From positions 1 to 28,579 of the forward strand of contig JBNJHN010000023.1 of the NCBI GenBank assembly GCA_051748565.1: a stretch of DNA of 28,579 bases, given 5' to 3'. The DNA is from SKPH01 sp051748565 (GTDB taxonomy: Bacteria; Bacillota; Dethiobacteria; DTU022). Both the position numbers and the translations under genes were made by a program. Positions 22,828 through 28,579 of this stretch are shown here, piece after piece; position 1 is the stretch's first letter, and every line of letters starts with the position of its first letter. The notes beneath the pieces were generated by a model. The model was given only the letters and a program-made list of their open reading frames with translations. It did not search any database and was not told the DNA's origin.

Positions 22828-23634
22828 ATGAAAGAAAGTCAACTGCTGGAGCATATTAAAAGATTAAACAGCGTTTTCCTCCGACCGGAAAACCAGGCTC
22901 CGATCATGAATGATGGAGTTAAAGCTATAGCTGAGATAACCAGCGCTGCTGTTTTAGTGATAAATAAAGATGGAAAAATCCTGGCTGGCTGGTTGGACGA
23001 AGTCGGGGCTCAAGAGCGATTTAAGCGTTTGCTGGAAGAAGGTTCCGTTGATGAAGATCCTTACCTGCCTTCAATTCTTAAAACTGATGAGACTATGACA
23101 AATGGTCTTTTTCCTAATGAAACAGGTGGCATAGAAAAGAAAGAATCTTCGAATCAGAACGGTTTACTTCATACTGTTGTACCTATTAAGAGCAGCGGTA
23201 AAAATATAGCGGTCCTCTTATTATTCCATCCGGGCCGAAAACTTGAGCCTGGGTTATTGATCCTTTCTGAAATGAGCGCCTCCCTGATTGGCATGTTGAT
23301 TATTCACCAGATTGCCGACCAGGTAGATCAAGAAAACAGAAACAGGGAATTGGCGGAAGGCGCTTTTGAAAGCCTTTCCTATTCAGAGGTTGAAGCTATT
23401 CGTGAGATTCTTAAAAATATAAACAACAATGAAAGCGTAGTTGTTGCCAGCAAGATAGCAGACAGCCTGGGAATAACCCGCTCTGTGATCGTCAATGCCC
23501 TGCGTAAATTTGAAAGCGCAGGCATTATTGAATCGCGATCACTGGGGATGAAAGGGACATTTATTCGGGTAAAAAATATCCACGCCCTCGAAATAGTTGC
23601 TTCCCGCTCGGAAAAAATGGGTTATATCCGTTAA
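22828..23634 (+). CDS. codY: GTP- and branched-chain amino acid-sensing regulator CodY
   Basis: CodY is the global Firmicute repressor that reports GTP and isoleucine/leucine/valine levels. Residues ~1-160 form the ligand-binding GAF domain. The winged helix-turn-helix lies at about 204-250, with the hallmark ASKIADSLGITRSVIVNALR and a conserved SRSLGMKGTFIRV wing. The 268 residues compare with about 259 in Bacillus. A loop near 95-112 (NETGGIEKKESSNQ) is low in hydrophobics and probably a lineage-specific insertion. It stands alone behind a strong promoter with a strong ribosome site, not in the common hslVU-codY operon, and a symmetric terminator follows. CodY plausibly controls amino acid and energy genes in this organism, but I find no close match to its 15-base box near the hdr or lar genes. 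Confidence 0.94.
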   Translation: MKESQLLEHIKRLNSVFLRPENQAPIMNDGVKAIAEITSAAVLVINKDGKILAGWLDEVGAQERFKRLLEEGSVDEDPYLPSILKTDETMTNGLFPNETGGIEKKESSNQNGLLHTVVPIKSSGKNIAVLLLFHPGRKLEPGLLILSEMSASLIGMLIIHQIADQVDQENRNRELAEGAFESLSYSEVEAIREILKNINNNESVVVASKIADSLGITRSVIVNALRKFESAGIIESRSLGMKGTFIRVKNIHALEIVASRSEKMGYIR

Positions 23635-23701
23635 TATAAAGTAAAGATGAGCCTGGGATTTGTAGAGTTATTTAAGTAAAATCAGGTTTATAGTTAGGGA
23701 A

Positions 23702-23731
23702 AAAAGCGGCAGGATTTTCTCTGCCGCTTTT
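23702..23731. terminator. Symmetric intrinsic terminator after codY
   Basis: An 11-base perfect stem (AAAAGCGGCAG, 23702-23712, with CTGCCGCTTTT, 23721-23731) has an 8-base loop. A-run and T-run flanks make it usable on both strands, but the gene order points to ending codY transcription. Confidence 0.85.
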
Positions 23732-23783
23732 ACATTAACTGAACCTTTATATTTATTATCGTGATTTGTTTTTTGCTGACTGA

Positions 23784-23812
23784 TTGACAGCCTACGGGCA
23801 GGTTGTTACAAT
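23784..23812 (+). promoter_or_regulatory. Promoter of the UPF0316-murI pair
   Basis: A perfect -35 TTGACA (23784-23789) and -10 TACAAT (23807-23812) are separated by 17 bases. It lies about 55 bases before the GTG start of the UPF0316 gene, after the codY terminator, and probably also drives murI. Confidence 0.75.
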
Positions 23813-23866
23813 ATGGTCTGATGTAAATCGAGATGGTGAAGATTTTGCGCCATAGGAGGTTTTTAG

Positions 23867-24388
23867 GTGTTTGTATTTTTAACAATGCTGGCAATTTTCA
23901 TTGCCAAAATCGCCCATGTCAGCCTGGGTACGATCAGGATTATTTATTTAACCAGGGGAAACAGCATGGCTGCTGCTGTCATCGGTTTTTTTGAAGCTAT
24001 TATTTACCTGGCGGCGCTAAGCATGGTATTAGCCAATATTGAAGCATGGTATAATATCCTGATTTACGGGTTTGGATTTGCTTCAGGTAATCTTGCCGGC
24101 AGTAAAATTGAAGAATACATTGCGGTTGGCTATGTCCATGTTCAAATAATAACTCTCAGTAACGGAGGAACTATTGAAGAATCACTGCGTGAAATGGGCT
24201 ATGGAGTGACCTCAATGCCCTGTTATGGCCGGGAAGGGGAGCACTCAACTCTTCAGGTGCTGCTTAAACGCAAAGAACTGCCCACTCTTTTAAAACAGAT
24301 GAAAAAGCTCGATCCTGATGCTGTAATCTCCATTTTTGATACACGCAGGATTATGGGAGGCTATTTTTCAAGGATGAAAGCGAAATAG
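23867..24388 (+). CDS. UPF0316/DUF2179 membrane protein
   Basis: A 173-residue protein of the UPF0316 (YebE, DUF5698 plus DUF2179) family. It has three membrane helices in the first ~85 residues, with the conserved KIAHVSLGTIRIIYLTRG near 14-30 and YGFGFASGNLAGSKIEEYIAVG near 67-88. A cytoplasmic ferredoxin-like DUF2179 domain follows, including RGLGYGVT-like MGYGVTSMP and a terminal FDTRRIMGGYF. The start is GTG 23867 with AGGAGG about 9 bases upstream. Function is unknown; related DUF2179 domains occur in YitT-type proteins. Its stop overlaps the murI start by one base, so the two genes are translationally coupled. Confidence 0.88.
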   Translation: MFVFLTMLAIFIAKIAHVSLGTIRIIYLTRGNSMAAAVIGFFEAIIYLAALSMVLANIEAWYNILIYGFGFASGNLAGSKIEEYIAVGYVHVQIITLSNGGTIEESLREMGYGVTSMPCYGREGEHSTLQVLLKRKELPTLLKQMKKLDPDAVISIFDTRRIMGGYFSRMKAK

Positions 24389-25218
24389 TGGAGAACAATT
24401 ATCGAAAACAGCTTATTCAGTCCCATAAAGCAATCGGGGTAATTGATTCCGGAGTCGGAGGATTGACGGTTGTCCGCGAAATAAGCCGGGTTATGCCCAA
24501 TGAGAGTATTATATATTTTGGTGATACTGCACGCATGCCTTACGGGCCGCGCCCTTATGATGAAGTGCGCCGCTTTGCTTTTCAAATGATCGATTTCCTG
24601 CAGCATCAGGAGATTAAAATGATAGTAGTAGCCTGTAACTCTGCAACGGCAGCAGGGCTTCATTACTATCAGCAGAAATGTGAGTATCCGGTTCTCGGGG
24701 TAATAGAACCAGGGGTGAGAGCAGCCCTTGCCCAAAGCCGCAGCGGCAGGATAGGTGTGATTGGCACTGTGGGAACAATTAACAGTTCGGCTTATGAAAA
24801 AAAATTAAGACAGAAAAACGGAAGCCTGCATTTGGCCAGCAAAGCCTGCCCTTTGTTTGTGCTGCTCGTAGAAAACAACCTTGTCCATACTCCTGAAGCA
24901 AAGAAGGTTGCCCACGAATATTTAGATCCCCTGGTCAGTGAAAATATTGATTCCCTGATTCTCGGCTGCACTCACTACCCCTTGATGGAAGGCTTGATCC
25001 AGGAAGTGGTCGGACCATCAGTCAGGTTGATTAATTCTGCCGAGGAAATTGCGGTTGAAGTAGAAGAGTTATTGAAAAAAAGCAATATGGCCAATCCACT
25101 TGCAAGCGACAGCCACCGCTACCGTTTCTTCGTCAGCGGCAGCCCGGAAACTTTTGAAGAGGTTGGTGCCAAATTACTCCAACATGATATCAAAGCCTAC
25201 CAGGTAAAACTAAGCTGA
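24388..25218 (+). CDS. murI: Glutamate racemase
   Basis: MurI makes D-glutamate for peptidoglycan. The two-base catalytic pair is present: Cys83 in VVACNSATA and Cys194 in LILGCTHYPL. The N-terminal GVIDSGVGGLTVVREI (17-32) and FGDTARMPYG (44-53) are typical. 276 residues is a normal length. The GTG start (24388) shares a base with the previous stop and has only a weak ribosome site, so it probably relies on re-initiation. The gene is convergent with htpX, only 10 bases apart, with no clear terminator between them. Confidence 0.95.
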   Translation: MENNYRKQLIQSHKAIGVIDSGVGGLTVVREISRVMPNESIIYFGDTARMPYGPRPYDEVRRFAFQMIDFLQHQEIKMIVVACNSATAAGLHYYQQKCEYPVLGVIEPGVRAALAQSRSGRIGVIGTVGTINSSAYEKKLRQKNGSLHLASKACPLFVLLVENNLVHTPEAKKVAHEYLDPLVSENIDSLILGCTHYPLMEGLIQEVVGPSVRLINSAEEIAVEVEELLKKSNMANPLASDSHRYRFFVSGSPETFEEVGAKLLQHDIKAYQVKLS

Positions 25219-25228
25219 AAGCCGCCCT

Positions 25229-26134
25229 TCACATAGCCCTTAAGCGCTTTATCCTCTCTGCTGCCGGCGGGTGTGTTGAAAAGAGTACGCTGGCCCTGTT
25301 TCCGGATCTTGCGCCCAACGCAGGATTAACGATATAGAGCCCATTAAGAGCGCTGTTGTCGATCGGGCTTTTTTTAACCTGTTGTTCGGTTATTTTTTCC
25401 AGTGCACTGGCTAACCCTTCTGGATAACCGGTAAAGTCGGCAGCTGTGGCATCGGCCAAATATTCGCGCTGCCTGGAAATAGCGAATTTGAGCAGCTGGG
25501 CAAAAATTGGAGCCAGGATAGCCAGAATGATTAATGCCGCAATGGCAATTAGCTGGCCCTGGCCGCCCTTGCGGCCGCCCCGGCCCATTCCTCCAAAAAA
25601 GACCATATTCCTGGCAATTACACTTACAAAAACGATTGTCCCGGCCAAAACGATAGCCACTGTAGCCAGCAGAACATCGTAGTTATTGATGTGGGCCATT
25701 TCATGGGCGATCACCCCTTCCAGCTCCTGACGGTTCAGACGTTTCATCAACCCCCTGGTGACTGCTATAATAGCATTTTGCGGGTTGCGGCCGGCTGCAA
25801 AAGCGTTGGGCACTTCGGTTTCAATGATGTAAACTTTGGGCATCGGTTTACCGGCAGCAATACTTAATGCCTCAACGGTATTGTATAGAAAAGGTTCCTG
25901 CTGCTTGGAGACCTCCCTGGCCCCGGCCATCGAAGTAACTACACTCTGCCCGCTGAAAAAACTGATCAAAAAAAGGACCCCGAAGACCAGTCCGGCCAGG
26001 ATGATGCCAAGAATTGGTTCGCCAATATATATACCGGCAAAATAGCCTATTACTGCGAATAATACGGCATAAAGGAAAAAAAGGAAAAAGGTTCGTCTTT
26101 TATTGGCTGCTATGCGCCCGTAAATTGGATCCAT
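25229..26134 (-). CDS. htpX: HtpX-like M48 zinc metalloprotease
   Basis: A membrane-bound zinc peptidase for misfolded membrane proteins. It has two N-terminal helices (~17-62), then the peptidase part with HEMAH at 144-148 (HExxH) and the third ligand Glu in REYLADATAADF near 219, and two further helices in between (~155-175 and ~195-220). A Gly/Arg-rich loop (GGMGRGGRKGGQGQ) lies between these helices. 301 residues and the layout match HtpX. It starts two bases after the lemA stop, the common lemA-htpX pairing. The active site faces the cytoplasm in this family. Confidence 0.93.
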   Translation of the reverse strand: MDPIYGRIAANKRRTFFLFFLYAVLFAVIGYFAGIYIGEPILGIILAGLVFGVLFLISFFSGQSVVTSMAGAREVSKQQEPFLYNTVEALSIAAGKPMPKVYIIETEVPNAFAAGRNPQNAIIAVTRGLMKRLNRQELEGVIAHEMAHINNYDVLLATVAIVLAGTIVFVSVIARNMVFFGGMGRGGRKGGQGQLIAIAALIILAILAPIFAQLLKFAISRQREYLADATAADFTGYPEGLASALEKITEQQVKKSPIDNSALNGLYIVNPALGARSGNRASVLFSTHPPAAERIKRLRAM

Positions 26135-26136
26135 TA

Positions 26137-26706
26137 TTAATTATCACCGCCTTGCATCTCAACATTGGGGACTCTGCGAACCTGTTCTGATTCCACAGCA
26201 AAAAACTCCCGGGTCTTAAAATTAAACAGTCTGGCTATGTAGTTGGATGGGAATCTCTGGATTACCATGTTCAGGACCATAACTGTCCGGTTATAACGCT
26301 GCCGGGCATAAGCGATCTTATTTTCGATGCCGGCCAGTTCCTCCTGCAGCATCAGGAAATTCTGGTTGGCCTTTAGATCGGGGTAATTTTCCGATACAGC
26401 AAAAAGGGTTTTTAATGCCCTGGCCGCCGTTTGATCGGCGCCGGCATTTTCCTGGACAGTCGAAGCCTTAAGCCAGTCTGTCCTCGCTTTTGTAATTTCC
26501 TCCAGGACCTGCTGTTCATGCTTCATGTAGCCCTTCACTGTTTCCACCAGGTTGGGCACCAGGTCAAACCGTTTCTGCAGCAGGGTGTCGATATTCGAGT
26601 AAGCTGTATCGGCCATGTTGCGTAAGCCAACCAGGCGGTTATAGGTATAGACAGAAAAAGCAACAATCAGGATCAGTATTGCCGGTAAAATATAAGTTGT
26701 ATCCAT
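26137..26706 (-). CDS. lemA: LemA family protein
   Basis: A 189-residue LemA-family protein. It has an N-terminal membrane helix (~5-24), then a helical-bundle domain with the conserved YNRLVGLRN, LLQKRFDLVPNLVETVKGY, NYPDLKANQNFLMLQEEL and RFPSNYIARLFNF blocks. Function is unknown; it is often encoded beside HtpX-type proteases, as here. The ATG has a strong GAGGAGGTT site upstream. The lemA-htpX pair is on the minus strand, interrupting an otherwise plus-strand block of murI, rph and rdgB. Confidence 0.95.
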   Translation of the reverse strand: MDTTYILPAILILIVAFSVYTYNRLVGLRNMADTAYSNIDTLLQKRFDLVPNLVETVKGYMKHEQQVLEEITKARTDWLKASTVQENAGADQTAARALKTLFAVSENYPDLKANQNFLMLQEELAGIENKIAYARQRYNRTVMVLNMVIQRFPSNYIARLFNFKTREFFAVESEQVRRVPNVEMQGGDN

Positions 26707-26871
26707 AAATAAACCTCCTCTATAAACCTTTTTACTATTTCTTTTTTTCGTGTATTTATCCTCTAGCTATAACCCTGAGATTAAAAAATAAATATCCCTG
26801 CCGCAGCTGGCTAAAGAGAAGGAAATTGCCCCGGGGTAGGGGAATAAAAGTGGGAATAAGAAAGGAGTAGA

Positions 26872-27648
26872 ATGATGCGAGTAGACGGCAGAAAGAATAA
26901 CGAAATGCGGCTGATAAGGATAACACGATCATACCTGAAGTACCCGGAAGGCTCGGCTCATATCGAGCTTGGGGATACAAGGGTCATCTGCACTGCCTCC
27001 ATCGAGGAGAAAGTACCCTCATTTTTAAAGGGAATGGGTCAGGGTTGGGTTTCAGCTGAATATGCCATGATACCCGGATCTACTGCCGTGCGCGTCTTAA
27101 GGGAAAGGGGTAAAGCCAACGCCCGCAGCCTTGAAATACAGCGCCTGATCGGCCGTTCGCTTCGTTCGGTGGTTGATCTCCGCTCCCTGGGTGAGAGAAC
27201 AATCTGGCTCGATTGTGATGTGATCCAGGCCGATGGTGGAACGCGCACGGCGGCAATCAGCGGCGCCTTTGTCGCCCTGGCAGAAGCTCTTTTTTACCTG
27301 AAGCAGAAGGAACAGCTTGAACGGTTCCCTCTTTACGATTACCTTTCAGCGGTCAGTGTGGGTCTTTATAAGAATGTGCCGATGCTTGATCTGGCTTTTG
27401 AAGAAGATTCCGGGGCTGGTGTCGATATGAATGTTGTTATGACTGCAGCGGGGAAGCTGGTTGAAGTTCAGGGCTCCGCCGAAGATAAGCCATTCAGCCG
27501 TGAGCAGATGGATGAACTGATCGACCTTGCCTCAGCTGGGGTTAAGGAGATTACTGCTCATCAAAAGGAAGTATTAGGTCCGGAGATTTGTTCTCAAATC
27601 GCCGCTTTCGGAAGTTATTATATAAGCCAGGAAGAGCAGGGGGTATAG
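26872..27648 (+). CDS. rph: Ribonuclease PH
   Basis: RNase PH is the phosphorolytic exoribonuclease that trims the 3' ends of tRNA precursors. Conserved blocks are RVDGRKNNEMR near the start, GDTRVICTASIEEKVP (~35-50), GQGWVSAEYAMIPGSTAVR (~58-76), RSLEIQRLIGRSLRSVVDL (~87-105) and CDVIQADGGTRTAAISGAFVAL (~115-137). 258 residues is slightly long because of the C-terminal tail. There are two adjacent ATG codons (26872 and 26875); AAAGGAG lies just upstream. It precedes rdgB, as in many Clostridia and Bacilli. Confidence 0.96.
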   Translation: MMRVDGRKNNEMRLIRITRSYLKYPEGSAHIELGDTRVICTASIEEKVPSFLKGMGQGWVSAEYAMIPGSTAVRVLRERGKANARSLEIQRLIGRSLRSVVDLRSLGERTIWLDCDVIQADGGTRTAAISGAFVALAEALFYLKQKEQLERFPLYDYLSAVSVGLYKNVPMLDLAFEEDSGAGVDMNVVMTAAGKLVEVQGSAEDKPFSREQMDELIDLASAGVKEITAHQKEVLGPEICSQIAAFGSYYISQEEQGV

Positions 27649-27655
27649 TGCAGTT

Positions 27656-28252
27656 TTGAAGAAGCTGGTTTTAGCCACAGGCAACCGGGATAAGGTCTTG
27701 GAAATTAAAGCGCTGCTGCAGGGGTTGCCCGTGGAAGTGCTTACCCTGGGTGATTATCCCGATTTGGTTATGCCCGATGAAGACAGGCCCACTTTTGCCG
27801 GTAATGCCATAAAAAAAGCAGAAGCCATATCGGCTGCCACGGGTGAAATCGCGCTTGCTGATGATTCAGGGTTAACAGTCGACGCCCTCGGTGGTCGTCC
27901 CGGAGTTTACTCGGCACGTTACGCCGGTGAAGCGGGCAGCTACAAGGCCAACAACCTCCTCCTGCTGAAAGAGCTTAAAGGTGTTCCACCCGAAGGGCGC
28001 AGTGCTTCCTTCAGGTGTGCTATTGCTGTTGCTGTGCCCGGTGATCAAACTTACATTATCGAGGAAAGCTGCTCCGGAAGGATAATTGAAAAACTGCAGG
28101 GCAAAGGTGGTTTCGGGTACGACCCCCTGTTTTATTATGAACCGGCAGGGAAAACTTTTGCAGAGATGTCTGCTGCAGAAAAAAACAAGGTCAGCCACCG
28201 CGGTAAAGCCCTGAGCCGCACGCGTGAACTACTTGACAGACTGCTAAAATAG
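27656..28252 (+). CDS. rdgB: XTP/dITP diphosphatase (RdgB/HAM1)
   Basis: A house-cleaning pyrophosphatase that removes XTP, ITP and dITP from the nucleotide pool. Motifs are LATGNRDKVLEI (6-17) with the nucleotide-binding TxNxxK, LADDSGLTVDALGGRPGVYSAR (~66-88) and GFGYDPLFYYEPAGKTFAEM (~151-171), followed by VSHRGKAL. 198 residues is normal. The start is TTG 27656, seven bases after the rph stop; its ribosome site is a weak purine stretch in the end of rph. The two genes form a small operon. No terminator is obvious behind it; the next frame converges from the minus strand. Confidence 0.95.
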   Translation: MKKLVLATGNRDKVLEIKALLQGLPVEVLTLGDYPDLVMPDEDRPTFAGNAIKKAEAISAATGEIALADDSGLTVDALGGRPGVYSARYAGEAGSYKANNLLLLKELKGVPPEGRSASFRCAIAVAVPGDQTYIIEESCSGRIIEKLQGKGGFGYDPLFYYEPAGKTFAEMSAAEKNKVSHRGKALSRTRELLDRLLK

Positions 28253-28257
28253 TTTCT

Positions 28258-28569
28258 TTAGCGGTATCCTGTAAACTCAGCATCTTCATAACCGGGCTCA
28301 AGCATTTCCAGCGTAATAAAATCGATAGCTCGCCGCAGGCCCTCCTCTGCGTTTGCAAGCTTCCCCAAAACATCTCTTCTGTGGTTGGGAGTAAAAAGAT
28401 AATTAATGGCCAGGGCGCAGACAGCTCCAAGCAGAGCTGTCAGGATTTGTTCGAAAGAAAAAGTTAAGGGAGGAAAATCAGTGGCACTGAAGATGACAGT
28501 AATGCCCTTAACTTCAACCAAGCGGTTCCAGGCGACAGGTAAAGTGACGAGCCACCGGAGGCTGATATA
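28258..28569 (-). pseudogene. 3' fragment of a membrane protein, possibly aromatic-acid-exporter-like
   Basis: On the minus strand a frame of ~104 codons is open from 28569 down to TAA at 28258-28260. From TTG 28521 it would give 87 residues, but no ribosome site supports this start. It has one clear membrane helix (FSFEQILTALLGAVCALAINYLF) ending in a FTPNHRRDVLGKL stretch and an acidic tail. The arrangement of helix, short FxP motif and basic helix start recalls the end of the membrane half of FUSC/aromatic acid exporter family proteins. The expected earlier helices are missing because a TGA stands at 28570-28572, two codons from the window edge. It is either a remnant or frameshifted gene, or a short unknown membrane protein. 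Weak family assignment. Confidence 0.4.
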
Positions 28570-28579
28570 TCATTTTTAA

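Overview
The window looks like a chromosomal segment of an anaerobic, low-to-mid GC Firmicute of the class Clostridia, perhaps a syntrophic, acetogenic or sulfidogenic lineage. The reasons are a recognisable CodY regulator, strong AGGAGG ribosome sites with frequent GTG and TTG starts, a heterodisulfide-reductase-like electron-transfer operon, and the murI ... rph-rdgB housekeeping block. It holds 26 credible protein genes, one probable small-protein gene and one gene fragment at the right edge. I see no rRNA, tRNA, CRISPR array, transposon or phage gene. A 100-base run of N at 12676-12775 is flanked by an exact 99-base duplication and is very probably an unmerged contig overlap rather than missing DNA.

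Left part (1-7750, mostly + strand): the 3' part of an SLC13-type permease with several RCK_C (TrkA-C) repeats, an unknown acidic lipoprotein, a complete transketolase, a VanY-type D,D-carboxypeptidase lipoprotein, a DUF4870 membrane protein, and a B12-binding radical SAM protein with a STAS-like C-terminal domain. Next (7747-11490, - strand) comes a tightly overlapping ABC-2 export operon. Its ATPase carries N-terminal MORN repeats, two permeases follow, and the operon appears to end in a 40-residue membrane peptide. The 5' end of that small gene overlaps, on the opposite strand, the intrinsic terminator of the radical SAM gene.

Middle (11666-13897, + strand): a thioredoxin-type arsenate reductase, a KdsC-like HAD protein lacking key catalytic residues, the assembly gap, and a TtcA-like PP-loop protein. 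The main metabolic unit is at 14024-20487: hdrB, hdrC, hdrA, an mvhD/flxD-like gene, two ferredoxin-type iron-sulfur proteins and an FAD/NAD(P)-binding reductase. This gene content matches the FlxABCD-HdrABC family, proposed to be a soluble flavin-based bifurcating NAD(P)H-ferredoxin-disulfide oxidoreductase. Translational overlaps or short spacers join all seven genes, and a strong terminator ends the operon.

Right part (20716-28579): larB and larC for nickel-pincer cofactor synthesis, with larB apparently starting at a rare AUC codon; codY behind a near-consensus promoter; a UPF0316/DUF2179 membrane protein overlapping murI; an inverted lemA-htpX pair; rph and rdgB; and a terminal fragment of a probable aromatic-acid-exporter-like membrane protein on the - strand.

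No complete new system is obvious. The features that most deserve a second look are the MORN-ABC fusion operon with its small protein, the radical SAM-STAS fusion, the non-AUG larB start, and the Flx-Hdr operon next to larBC.
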